From Porticoccaceae bacterium (GTDB lineage: Bacteria > Pseudomonadota > Gammaproteobacteria > Pseudomonadales > Porticoccaceae): 5,543 nucleotides of DNA. Each line of letters starts with the position of its first letter. Positions within the stretch are counted from its first letter, which is position 1. Of the stretch, positions 1 through 5,489 are shown one piece after another. Both the position numbers and the translations under genes were made by a program. The DNA lies in assembly GCA_019090225.1 (NCBI GenBank), contig JAHRWI010000212.1, forward strand, positions 1 to 5,543. Reading direction: 5' to 3'. The notes under the pieces are model-generated. The model was not told the DNA's origin, did no database searches, and worked only from the letters and a program-made list of their open reading frames with translations.

Positions 1-241
1 CAAACTCCCTGCGCTTACGTTGCGCGGCAACCGCAAGTTGACCGTATTCCAGAAAAGAATCGGTATCACAAAGATCCTCAAGATTTTCTCGGGCGCTGCG
101 GTATCCTCTGGCGTGGTGTTTGGCGATGGGTGCCGGGCGACCTTCATCCAGCGTACATTTCAGGCGATCTTTAAAGTCTGCCAACACCTGATTTTTATCA
201 ACGTTAATACTGGGTTGCGGCTGGGTTTTTATTTTCGTCAC
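1..241 (-). CDS. Acyl-CoA carboxylase carboxyltransferase domain protein, N-terminal 80 residues (runs off left edge)
   Basis: Translating the minus strand from a GTG at 241-239 gives 80 codons, open to the window edge. Residues about 36-80 read RPAPIAKHHARGYRSAREN, then LEDLCDTDSFLEYGQLAV and AAQRKRREF. This resembles the N-terminal region of biotin-dependent carboxyltransferases (PF01039: acetyl-, propionyl- and related acyl-CoA carboxylase beta chains), where K/RxHARGxxxARE and a D-x-x-SF-x-EYG motif are typical. Such enzymes move CO2 from carboxybiotin to an acyl-CoA in the cytoplasm. The first 20-30 residues are poorly conserved. GTG is preferred because a GAAAAGG stretch lies at 259-253, 11 nt upstream, and no ATG occurs in frame before the stop near 375. 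The catalytic domain lies outside the window, so the substrate is unknown. It is co-directional with the thiolase-like gene, 160 bp downstream of it. An overlapping plus-strand ORF (20-277) is a shadow. Confidence 0.75.
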   Translation of the reverse strand, partial: MTKIKTQPQPSINVDKNQVLADFKDRLKCTLDEGRPAPIAKHHARGYRSARENLEDLCDTDSFLEYGQLAVAAQRKRREF

Positions 242-401
242 GTTTCTAGCTGCCTTTTCTATTACTTTCAGGGTTAAGAGTTTAATCTTACATCTCTGGA
301 CTTGCGTGGTGGTGTTTAAGTATCGAGTGTATGGCGTCGATAGAAAGAGCCAAGGCGGATGGACTAGTCACCTTGTATGAGTTTAACCGGTGAATTGATT
401 T

Positions 402-1595
402 CTAATTATGAAGAACCGCAATACTGCCATCACCCAGGTCACCCCAGCCGGTTACCAGACCAAGTTTAGCGTCTTTTACCTGCCGTTCCCCGCATTCGCC
501 ACGTAGTTGCCGAGTAGCTTCGACGATATGGTTGGCACCAGCCACATGAGCTTCGCTGAGCAGACCGCCGTGGGTGTTGATGGGGCAGGCACCACCGAGT
601 TCGATTGTGCCGCCTTTAACATAGTCGGCAATACCGCCGCGCTCGAAGACTCCCATGGCTTCCATTTGTAGCATAACGACGTAGGTGAAGCAGTCGTATA
701 TCTGCATAAAATCCATGTCATGGACTTTGACCCCGGCCATATCAAAGGCTTTTTGAGCGGCATAGGACAGGCCGATCTGGAAGGGATCGGGTCGGGCGGC
801 GATATCATCGGCGGGGTAGGGATGGCCTTCAGCGGCACCGGCAATATAGATGGGTTTCTTGGCCAGGCCTTTGGCGCGTTCAGGGTTGGATACGATAATG
901 GCACAGGCTCCGTCGGTTTCGAGGCAACAATCATAGAGGCGGAATGGCTCGGAGATCCATCGGGCATTGAGGTATTGCTCCATAGTCAGCTCCTGATCTT
1001 TCATCAGAGCTTTTTCATTTAACTGTGCATGTTTACGGGCGGCTATGGCGATAGCGCCGGTATCTTCTGGGCTGGTGCCATAAAGCTGTCGATGCCGGGT
1101 GGCGAGCCAACCATAAAGCTGCACGGGCAGTGTCACCCCGTAGGGTGCATAGAAATCTCGGGTCGACAGCGTCATAGCGGTTTTGGACAGCGCCTTCGGT
1201 ACTGCACCAGGTTCGGCTGGGGTTTTGCGTTTTGGCCCCGGTTTTGGGCGCAGGGCTGAGTAGCCCTTCCAGCCACCGACCACGCAAACGTGGTTGGCCA
1301 GTCCGCTGGCCACGGCGGTGGCGGCATCCTGTATGCCTGTTACCGCACTGGCTCCACCGGTCAGGATGGTCACCGAGTAGCGCATATCGGCGATACCCAG
1401 GTTGGCAGCTAGCTCTTCAGAAAAAATGCCAGAGGGCGGAATAATGCCATCCAGTTCGTCGGGCCTGAGGCCAGCATCGGCGGCTGCATTGCGGATCGCC
1501 TCCAGCATTAACTGAACCGAGGATTTATTAACATGACCACGGGTATAGGGTGTTTCTCCGACCCCGGTAATAACTGCTTTGTCGCTGAAGTTCAT
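402..1595 (-). CDS. Thiolase-fold protein, SCP-x/lipid-transfer (Ltp) type, acetyl-CoA acetyltransferase-like
   Basis: A complete 397-residue protein of normal length for the SCP-x thiolase group. It starts MNFSDKAVITGVGETPY, the usual first strand of that group. Residues 79-84 (TGGASA) lie where classical thiolases have the CAS nucleophile, so the cysteine is replaced by Gly81. Other landmarks are YDCF at 300-303, the INTHGG loop at 339-344 and His350, which aligns with the GHP histidine. The C-terminal cysteine motif is replaced by TGWGDLGDG (382-390). Members act on CoA thioesters in the cytoplasm; some, such as Ltp2 of steroid side-chain degradation, are retro-aldolases that work with a DUF35 partner. 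No DUF35 gene is visible here. The start is supported by an AAAAGGA ribosome site (1608-1602), 6 nt from the ATG. It is read divergently from the cyclase gene. The family is confident; the reaction and substrate are not determined. Confidence 0.9.
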   Translation of the reverse strand: MNFSDKAVITGVGETPYTRGHVNKSSVQLMLEAIRNAAADAGLRPDELDGIIPPSGIFSEELAANLGIADMRYSVTILTGGASAVTGIQDAATAVASGLANHVCVVGGWKGYSALRPKPGPKRKTPAEPGAVPKALSKTAMTLSTRDFYAPYGVTLPVQLYGWLATRHRQLYGTSPEDTGAIAIAARKHAQLNEKALMKDQELTMEQYLNARWISEPFRLYDCCLETDGACAIIVSNPERAKGLAKKPIYIAGAAEGHPYPADDIAARPDPFQIGLSYAAQKAFDMAGVKVHDMDFMQIYDCFTYVVMLQMEAMGVFERGGIADYVKGGTIELGGACPINTHGGLLSEAHVAGANHIVEATRQLRGECGERQVKDAKLGLVTGWGDLGDGSIAVLHN

Positions 1596-1697
1596 TTTTA
1601 TTCCTTTTGGCTGAGGCGTCTTCTCTGAATAAACTGTAATGCTGCCCTACGGGTAGAGCTAAGTGGGCGATAGACTTATTTTTGTTTGAGCAGTGTA

Positions 1698-1721
1698 GGG
1701 TAACGATAAAGGGAAACGATA
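1698..1721. repeat. Two near-identical 11-bp direct repeats, GGGTAACGATA and GGGAAACGATA
   Basis: The copies at 1698-1708 and 1711-1721 match at 10 of 11 positions with a 13-bp period. They lie about 105-125 bp upstream of the thiolase start. Short paired repeats in a divergent promoter region are often operator half-sites, but no regulator gene is present and the match could be chance. Confidence 0.5.
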
Positions 1722-1849
1722 CAGGATTAGTTAAGTCAAGCAACACAAAAATATTTACAGACTCCGAGCATCTGCCTATGCTTAGGGCCATTAACAATAG
1801 CTTTGTGCCTTGAACCCGTATCAATAGGTACACCCGCTAGGGCCGATTA

Positions 1850-1881
1850 TTGAATTTGTGCGTAATTGAACTTGTGCGTAA
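1850..1881. repeat. Tandem 16-bp direct repeat, TTGAAYTTGTGCGTAA twice
   Basis: Copies at 1850-1865 and 1866-1881 abut exactly and differ at one base (T or C at the sixth position), so 15 of 16 positions match. They sit about 110-140 bp upstream of the cyclase start and about 255-285 bp upstream of the thiolase start. Either a regulator binding-site pair or a simple slippage duplication would explain them. Confidence 0.7.
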
Positions 1882-1977
1882 AAGACATCCACCGTTATTT
1901 AACAGAGCAAGGGTCATTCAATTTTGCTGTTCAGATTTACGTAGTGGCAAATAAGGTTAAATTAATCCAAATAAATA

Positions 1978-1984
1978 AGAGAGA
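1978..1984 (+). promoter_or_regulatory. Ribosome binding site AGAGAGA that selects the cyclase start
   Basis: Two in-frame ATGs follow, at 1985 and 1991. The purine run ends directly against the first and leaves six bases before the second, a workable spacing, so the second is preferred. The difference is only two residues. Confidence 0.5.
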
Positions 1985-1990
1985 ATGAAA

Positions 1991-2947
1991 ATGCCAACAC
2001 CTCCGAGCGAAGAAGTTGTATTAAGCTGGTTTGACGAGTTATCAAACTGGGGCCGCTGGGGCGATGATGATCGCTTAGGCACCATGAACCACCTGACGGC
2101 GGCGAAGAAAATATCGTCTGCAAAGCTTATTCAAGAAGGCCTTTCGGTATCTTGCAGCTGGGATATTAGAACCGGTCTGCAACCCGGGGCTACAGTGGAA
2201 TCCCAGCGATACATGCTATCCACCGGGCTGGGCCTGGATTCGGAAGGACGCAAGGGCTTGTTTGGTGCGGGTCGTGCGGGTGCCGCCCAGGAATATATCG
2301 GCATGGTCTTTCATGGCCTTGATGTGACTCATCTTGATTCTCTGGCCCATCTATTTTGGGATGGCAAAATGTATAACGGCGTGTCGTCGTCCCAGGTCTC
2401 TGATCGCCAGGGTGCTCTGGTGCATGATGTGCTGGCGGTTCAGGAAGGCGTAACGACTCGCGGTGTGCTGCTCGATATTCCACGCCTGCGTGGTGTCAAT
2501 GTGCTGGATGCGGCGGATCACGTTTATCCAGAAGATCTGGAAGCTGCCGAAAAAGCCGCAGGTATTACCGTGGAACCCGGCGACGTACTGTTGGTGCGTA
2601 CCGGCGAGGGCTGGTCGAGACTGGCCGAGAAAAAATCTTATAACGCCAACAAACCTCGATCCGGTTATCAGGCCGCCTGTCTGCCCTGGTTACAAGAACG
2701 CGGCGTTGCCATGATCGGCTCTGACGTTGCTCAGGATGTTACCCCCGCAGGCTATAAAACCGTGAGTATGCCAATTCATATGGTCGGTATCGTCGCTATG
2801 GGCCTGTGGCTAATCGATAATTGTAATTTGGAGGAACTCGCTACTACGTGTGAGCGCTTAGGCCGCTGGGAATTCCAGTTTTCTATGGCACCTATTCGCT
2901 TTCAGGGTGTGACTGGTAGCCCGGTTAACCCGATCGCTGTTTTCTAG
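1991..2947 (+). CDS. Cyclase family protein (PF04199), kynurenine formamidase-like metal hydrolase
   Basis: From ATG 1991 the protein has 318 residues (320 from ATG 1985; numbering below uses the longer form). It belongs to the longer branch of the cyclase family, rather than the roughly 210-residue KynB type. Visible landmarks are the metal motif THLDSLAH at 115-122 (His116, Asp118, His122), followed by WDGKMYNG (125-132). Further on come RGVLLDIPRLRG (159-170), GDVLLVRTG (199-207), GSDVAQD (245-251) and the late His265 before a hydrophobic helix. Family members are cytoplasmic hydrolases or ring-opening enzymes acting on amides, lactones or related compounds with a divalent metal; the substrate of this branch is not predictable. 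No signal peptide is seen. The Rossmann gene follows 34 nt downstream on the same strand, so the two are probably co-transcribed. The position of the usual first metal histidine (HxGTH) is Leu here, with His110 further upstream. Confidence 0.9.
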   Translation: MPTPPSEEVVLSWFDELSNWGRWGDDDRLGTMNHLTAAKKISSAKLIQEGLSVSCSWDIRTGLQPGATVESQRYMLSTGLGLDSEGRKGLFGAGRAGAAQEYIGMVFHGLDVTHLDSLAHLFWDGKMYNGVSSSQVSDRQGALVHDVLAVQEGVTTRGVLLDIPRLRGVNVLDAADHVYPEDLEAAEKAAGITVEPGDVLLVRTGEGWSRLAEKKSYNANKPRSGYQAACLPWLQERGVAMIGSDVAQDVTPAGYKTVSMPIHMVGIVAMGLWLIDNCNLEELATTCERLGRWEFQFSMAPIRFQGVTGSPVNPIAVF

Positions 2948-2981
2948 CGCTTTGTCGATAAACAAAGAGTCGATAAGTAAG

Positions 2982-3497
2982 ATGTCCGAAAATAAAGCAC
3001 TTGTAACCATCGATACCCCGCTACTCATAGTGGGTGGCGGGCCGGCGGCACTGATCGTCGGGACTGTTGCCAGTGGCTATAGTCTCAGCAGTCTTATCGT
3101 CGGTCACGAGTCGAAAGACAGTGATGAAATGTTTGGACTGGATGATAAAGCTATCGCCTTGCTCAAACCCCACGGCGTTATCAATGTGCTGCGACCCTAT
3201 GCAGAAAGCTACGAGCCATTTGTTATCACCGCCTCCCTGTTTGAGAAAGTCCTCAAGCATCACTGCGTGGTGAATATGAATATCACCCTCTACGATGGCA
3301 TGGAGTTGCTGGATTTAAGCCCCGATGGCGATGGAGCAAAAGCGATCATGAGCGATGGCGAAACTCAGTGGTTAATTCAGGCTGACCACCTGGTTGATAC
3401 GACTAATTTGGCCACTGACCCTAATGCTGCCACTCGGGAAGGTGCAGCGATTGCTGAAGCCATCGTTGCGGAGAAAATTGCCGCTAAGTCAGCGTAG
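2982..3497 (+). CDS. Small stand-alone Rossmann-fold (FAD/NAD-binding-like) protein of unknown function
   Basis: A 171-residue protein from ATG 2982. A TTG start at 2952 would add ten residues but has no ribosome site, and ATG 2982 puts the first beta strand at residue 13. Residues 13-24 (PLLIVGGGPAAL) form a dinucleotide-binding strand-loop with GxGxxA, as in flavoprotein oxidoreductases. The rest reads coherently: a helical middle with ITASLFEKVLKHHC (82-95), the stretch YDGMELLDL (104-112), a DG turn, ADHLVDTT (134-141) and a final helix (REGAAIAEAI). This resembles the beginning and end of an FAD enzyme without a substrate domain, at less than half the usual flavoenzyme length. It contains no frameshift, so it appears to be a real compact protein. 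It may assist the upstream cyclase or bind a nucleotide cofactor; both are inference. I do not recognise a named family. Confidence 0.75.
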   Translation: MSENKALVTIDTPLLIVGGGPAALIVGTVASGYSLSSLIVGHESKDSDEMFGLDDKAIALLKPHGVINVLRPYAESYEPFVITASLFEKVLKHHCVVNMNITLYDGMELLDLSPDGDGAKAIMSDGETQWLIQADHLVDTTNLATDPNAATREGAAIAEAIVAEKIAAKSA

Positions 3498-3769
3498 CGA
3501 ATCCAAATAAGCGCTGGGCGTTTTCGCTCAGCACTTCCCTCTCGGCATCGCTCAGGCTGCCCATGGTGCGTTCAATTGCCTGGGTCGAGAAGGGGCAGGA
3601 AATTACGATCTTCGTTCACGTGCCCGGCTATCGAAATCACCAGGTATTTATTGGGGTTACCTGGACGAGGAGTTCGCGCCTAACCTTCAACCCCCGGCGT
3701 TTCCGTTCACCATTTATTGGTGTTGTCATCGGCAGCAGCGTTGGCGATTGCGCTTTTATAGTTACTCAC
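3484..3769 (-). pseudogene. Decayed amidohydrolase (PF04909-like) gene: N- and C-terminal remnants with the middle deleted
   Basis: On the minus strand, GTG 3769-3767 lies 8 nt after an AAAGGA site (3783-3778) and opens a 20-residue peptide, MSNYKSAIANAAADDNTNKW, ended by TGA at 3709-3707. The same frame continues past a second stop (TAG 3682-3680) into NPNKYLVISIAGHVNEDRN (3658-3602), which resembles the N-terminal strand and metal-binding H-x-x-E of amidohydrolase-2 proteins. From about 3600 another frame reads PFSTQAIERTMG and then LSDAEREVLSENAQRLFGF, ending at TAG 3486-3484. That is a typical PF04909 C-terminus, where LSxxEREKIxxxNAxRLFG is common. Intact members have roughly 350-400 residues; about 95 codons remain, with two nonsense codons and a frame change at the junction. 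The gene must once have pointed toward the Rossmann gene, whose end it overlaps by 14 bp. The C-terminal match is strong and the N-terminal one moderate. The plus-strand ORF 3563-3820 is a shadow. Confidence 0.7.
3511..3534. terminator. Candidate hairpin after the cyclase/Rossmann pair
   Basis: GCGCTGGGCG (3511-3520), loop TTTT and CGCTCAGCAC (3525-3534) form a 10-bp stem with one mismatch and one G-T pair. It lies 14 nt after the Rossmann stop codon. The plus strand has no clear T-run after it; the minus strand has TTATTT. It also falls within the codons of the amidohydrolase C-terminus, so it could be incidental. At best it is a weak terminator. Confidence 0.3.
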
Positions 3770-3816
3770 CTGGGGATTCCTTTAGTTATAGCTAAGGCGA
3801 TCATGCTTACACCTCA

Positions 3817-3846
3817 TTGATAATTATAAAAATTTAAATTTATACC
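3817..3846 (+). promoter_or_regulatory. Weak candidate sigma-70 promoter for the PQQ dehydrogenase
   Basis: TTGATA (3817-3822) and TATACC (3841-3846) are separated by 18 bases in the AT-rich stretch between the amidohydrolase remnant and the dehydrogenase. They match the sigma-70 consensus at 5 of 6 and 4 of 6 positions. This would leave a leader of about 120 nt. The spacer contains the 12-bp palindrome AAATTTAAATTT (3830-3841). AT-rich DNA yields such matches by chance. Confidence 0.25.
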
Positions 3847-3973
3847 GAAAAAAATAGTACTGTTTATAGCGGACAAAATAGTCGATCACATGAGTCCAGT
3901 ATGAGAGCGCAGTTAATCGCGTTCTGCGAGCCGTGTTATATTTCGCTAACTTTTAGGGTGGAACATTTAAAAT

Positions 3974-5489
3974 ATGAGAAAAATAACTAATAAATTCAGC
4001 ATAATATCGGTCGCTCTAGTTTGTTCGTTAGCAATAACAGCCTGTAGCAAACCTGCTTCTCCACCAGAGACTACGGGCAATGAGCTTCCTGCCACCAGTA
4101 TTCCAGCTTCAACGGTGAGCCACAGCGGGGTAGACGGCAAGCGGATAGAAAATGCCGACACGGAGCCGGGTAACTGGCTTGCCCATGGTCGCACCTATTC
4201 TGAACAGCGCTTTAGCCCGCTGGATCAGATCAATAGCAATAATGTCGCTGATCTTGGCTTAGCCTGGTCTTATCCACTGGATCTTTTTCGAGGCATAGAA
4301 GCTACGCCCCTGGTTATCGATGGTGTGATGTATACCACCGGGGCCTGGAGTGTGGTGTTTGCTTTAAATGCCGCCACAGGCGAACTACTCTGGAAATATG
4401 ACCCAGAAGTTCCTAAGAAAAAGGGCGTAGATGCTTGTTGTGATGTGGTCAATCGAGGTGTAGCTGCCTGGGGCGACAAGATTTATGTGGGCACACTCGA
4501 CGGCAGGCTGGTCGCCCTTCAAGCCACTAGCGGTGAGGTAGTTTGGTCGACACAAACGTTTGATGAAACCAAAGCCTACACCATTACTGGAGCGCCCCGG
4601 GTGGTTAAAGGCAAAGTCCTGATCGGCAGTGGTGGCGGCGAATACGACGTTCGTGGCTATGTTAGTGCCTATGATGCAGAGACGGGTGAGTTGGTCTGGC
4701 GTTTTTATACTGTGCCGGGTAATCCAGAGAATGGTCAGGAAAATGGAGCCCTGGAGATGGCCGAAAAAACCTGGAACGGAGAATGGTGGCGCTATGGCGG
4801 TGGTGGCACTGTTTGGGATTCTATGGTTTATGACCCCGAGTTGGATTTGGTTTATATCGGTGTCGGCAATGGTGCCCCCTGGAATCAACGGGAGCGTTCA
4901 CCGGGTGGTGGTGACAACCTCTTTCTTTCTTCAATCGTGGCGTTAAAAGCTGATACCGGCGAATACGTCTGGCATTATCAGACCACTCCGGGCGAGACCT
5001 GGGACTACACTGCAACGCAGCCCATCATGCTGGCCGATTTAAAAATTGCAGGTCAGGTGCGCAAGGTATTAATGCAAGCGCCTAAAAATGGCTTCTTTTA
5101 TGTTCTCGACAGGGCCACCGGCGAATTTATTTCTGCCGAAAATTATGTCCCGATCACCTGGGCGACTTATGTTGATCCGGAAACTGGCCGACCGGTTGAA
5201 ACCCCAGATGCCCGTTACTTGGATAAAGCAGTACCGACCTTGCCATCGCCCTTTGGTGGCCATAACTGGCATCCGATGTCCTACAGTCCAAACACCGGAC
5301 TGGTGTATTTGCCAGCCCAGGAAATTCCACATATTTATGTGGATGAACCGGATGGTTTTGAATATAAAGCGGGGCAAGTCAACCTCGGGGTCGATTTTGC
5401 TACCACCCATCTGCCTTCAGATGCTAAGCAATTAAAAGGTATTTTGGATGGCATTAAAGGTCACCTAAGTGCCTGGGACCCAGTCGCCC
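3974..5489 (+). CDS. PQQ-dependent alcohol dehydrogenase, probably quinohemoprotein type, lipoprotein precursor; 3' end missing
   Basis: There are 505 genomic codons; the remaining 13 of the apparent 518-residue frame come from adapter. The product is a periplasmic PQQ dehydrogenase that oxidises primary alcohols or aldehydes and passes electrons to a cytochrome. Residues 1-24 are a lipoprotein signal with lipobox ITAC (Cys24) and Ser at +2, predicting an outer-membrane anchor, followed by a Pro/Ser/Thr-rich linker. The eight-bladed propeller shows docking motifs of the A-x-TG-x-x-x-W kind (e.g. 133-140). Cofactor residues are the vicinal Cys155-Cys156, Arg161 in NRG, Glu223 (GGGE), Asn299 (GVGNGAPWN), catalytic Asp344 (ETWDYT) and Lys371 (APKNGFF). 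Thr346, two after Asp344, replaces the Asp of lanthanide enzymes, favouring calcium. The WDYTATQP and APKNGFF stretches resemble quinohemoprotein ADHs of roughly 700 residues, so the end of the propeller and a possible cytochrome c domain are missing. An AGGGTGGA ribosome site (3955-3962) precedes the start. Confidence 0.93.

Larger units (their letters stand above)
1596..1990. other. Divergent intergenic region between thiolase-like and cyclase genes
   Basis: About 395 bp without a credible gene; the minus-strand ORF 1528-1833 overlaps the thiolase start in another frame and has no family resemblance. The region must hold the promoters of both flanking genes, but I could not pick convincing -35/-10 pairs on either strand. 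It contains two sets of short tandem repeats (1698-1721 and 1850-1881), listed separately. An imperfect inverted repeat, AACAG(ag)CAA at 1901-1910 with TTGCTGTT at 1924-1931, lies closer to the cyclase. The arrangement suits shared regulation from bound operators, which is inference. Confidence 0.6.

Noticed and set aside
20..277. Plus-strand ORF of 85 codons
   Set aside because: It overlaps the minus-strand carboxyltransferase start, which has recognisable family motifs; the plus-strand translation has none.
326..353. Possible minus-strand promoter TTGGCT-16-TACACT before the carboxyltransferase
   Set aside because: Only 4 of 6 matches in each box; too weak to list, and read-through from the thiolase gene is equally possible.
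1528..1833. Minus-strand ORF of 101 codons across the thiolase start
   Set aside because: Out of frame with the thiolase gene, whose own start has a clear ribosome site; composition looks non-coding.
1901..1931. Inverted repeat AACAG(ag)CAA / TTGCTGTT upstream of the cyclase as a terminator or riboswitch
   Set aside because: Eight paired bases with a two-base bulge and no T-run; too little structure for a specific call.
3563..3820. Plus-strand ORF of 85 codons between the Rossmann gene and the dehydrogenase
   Set aside because: No family resemblance or ribosome site; it lies antisense to the amidohydrolase remnant, which explains the region better.
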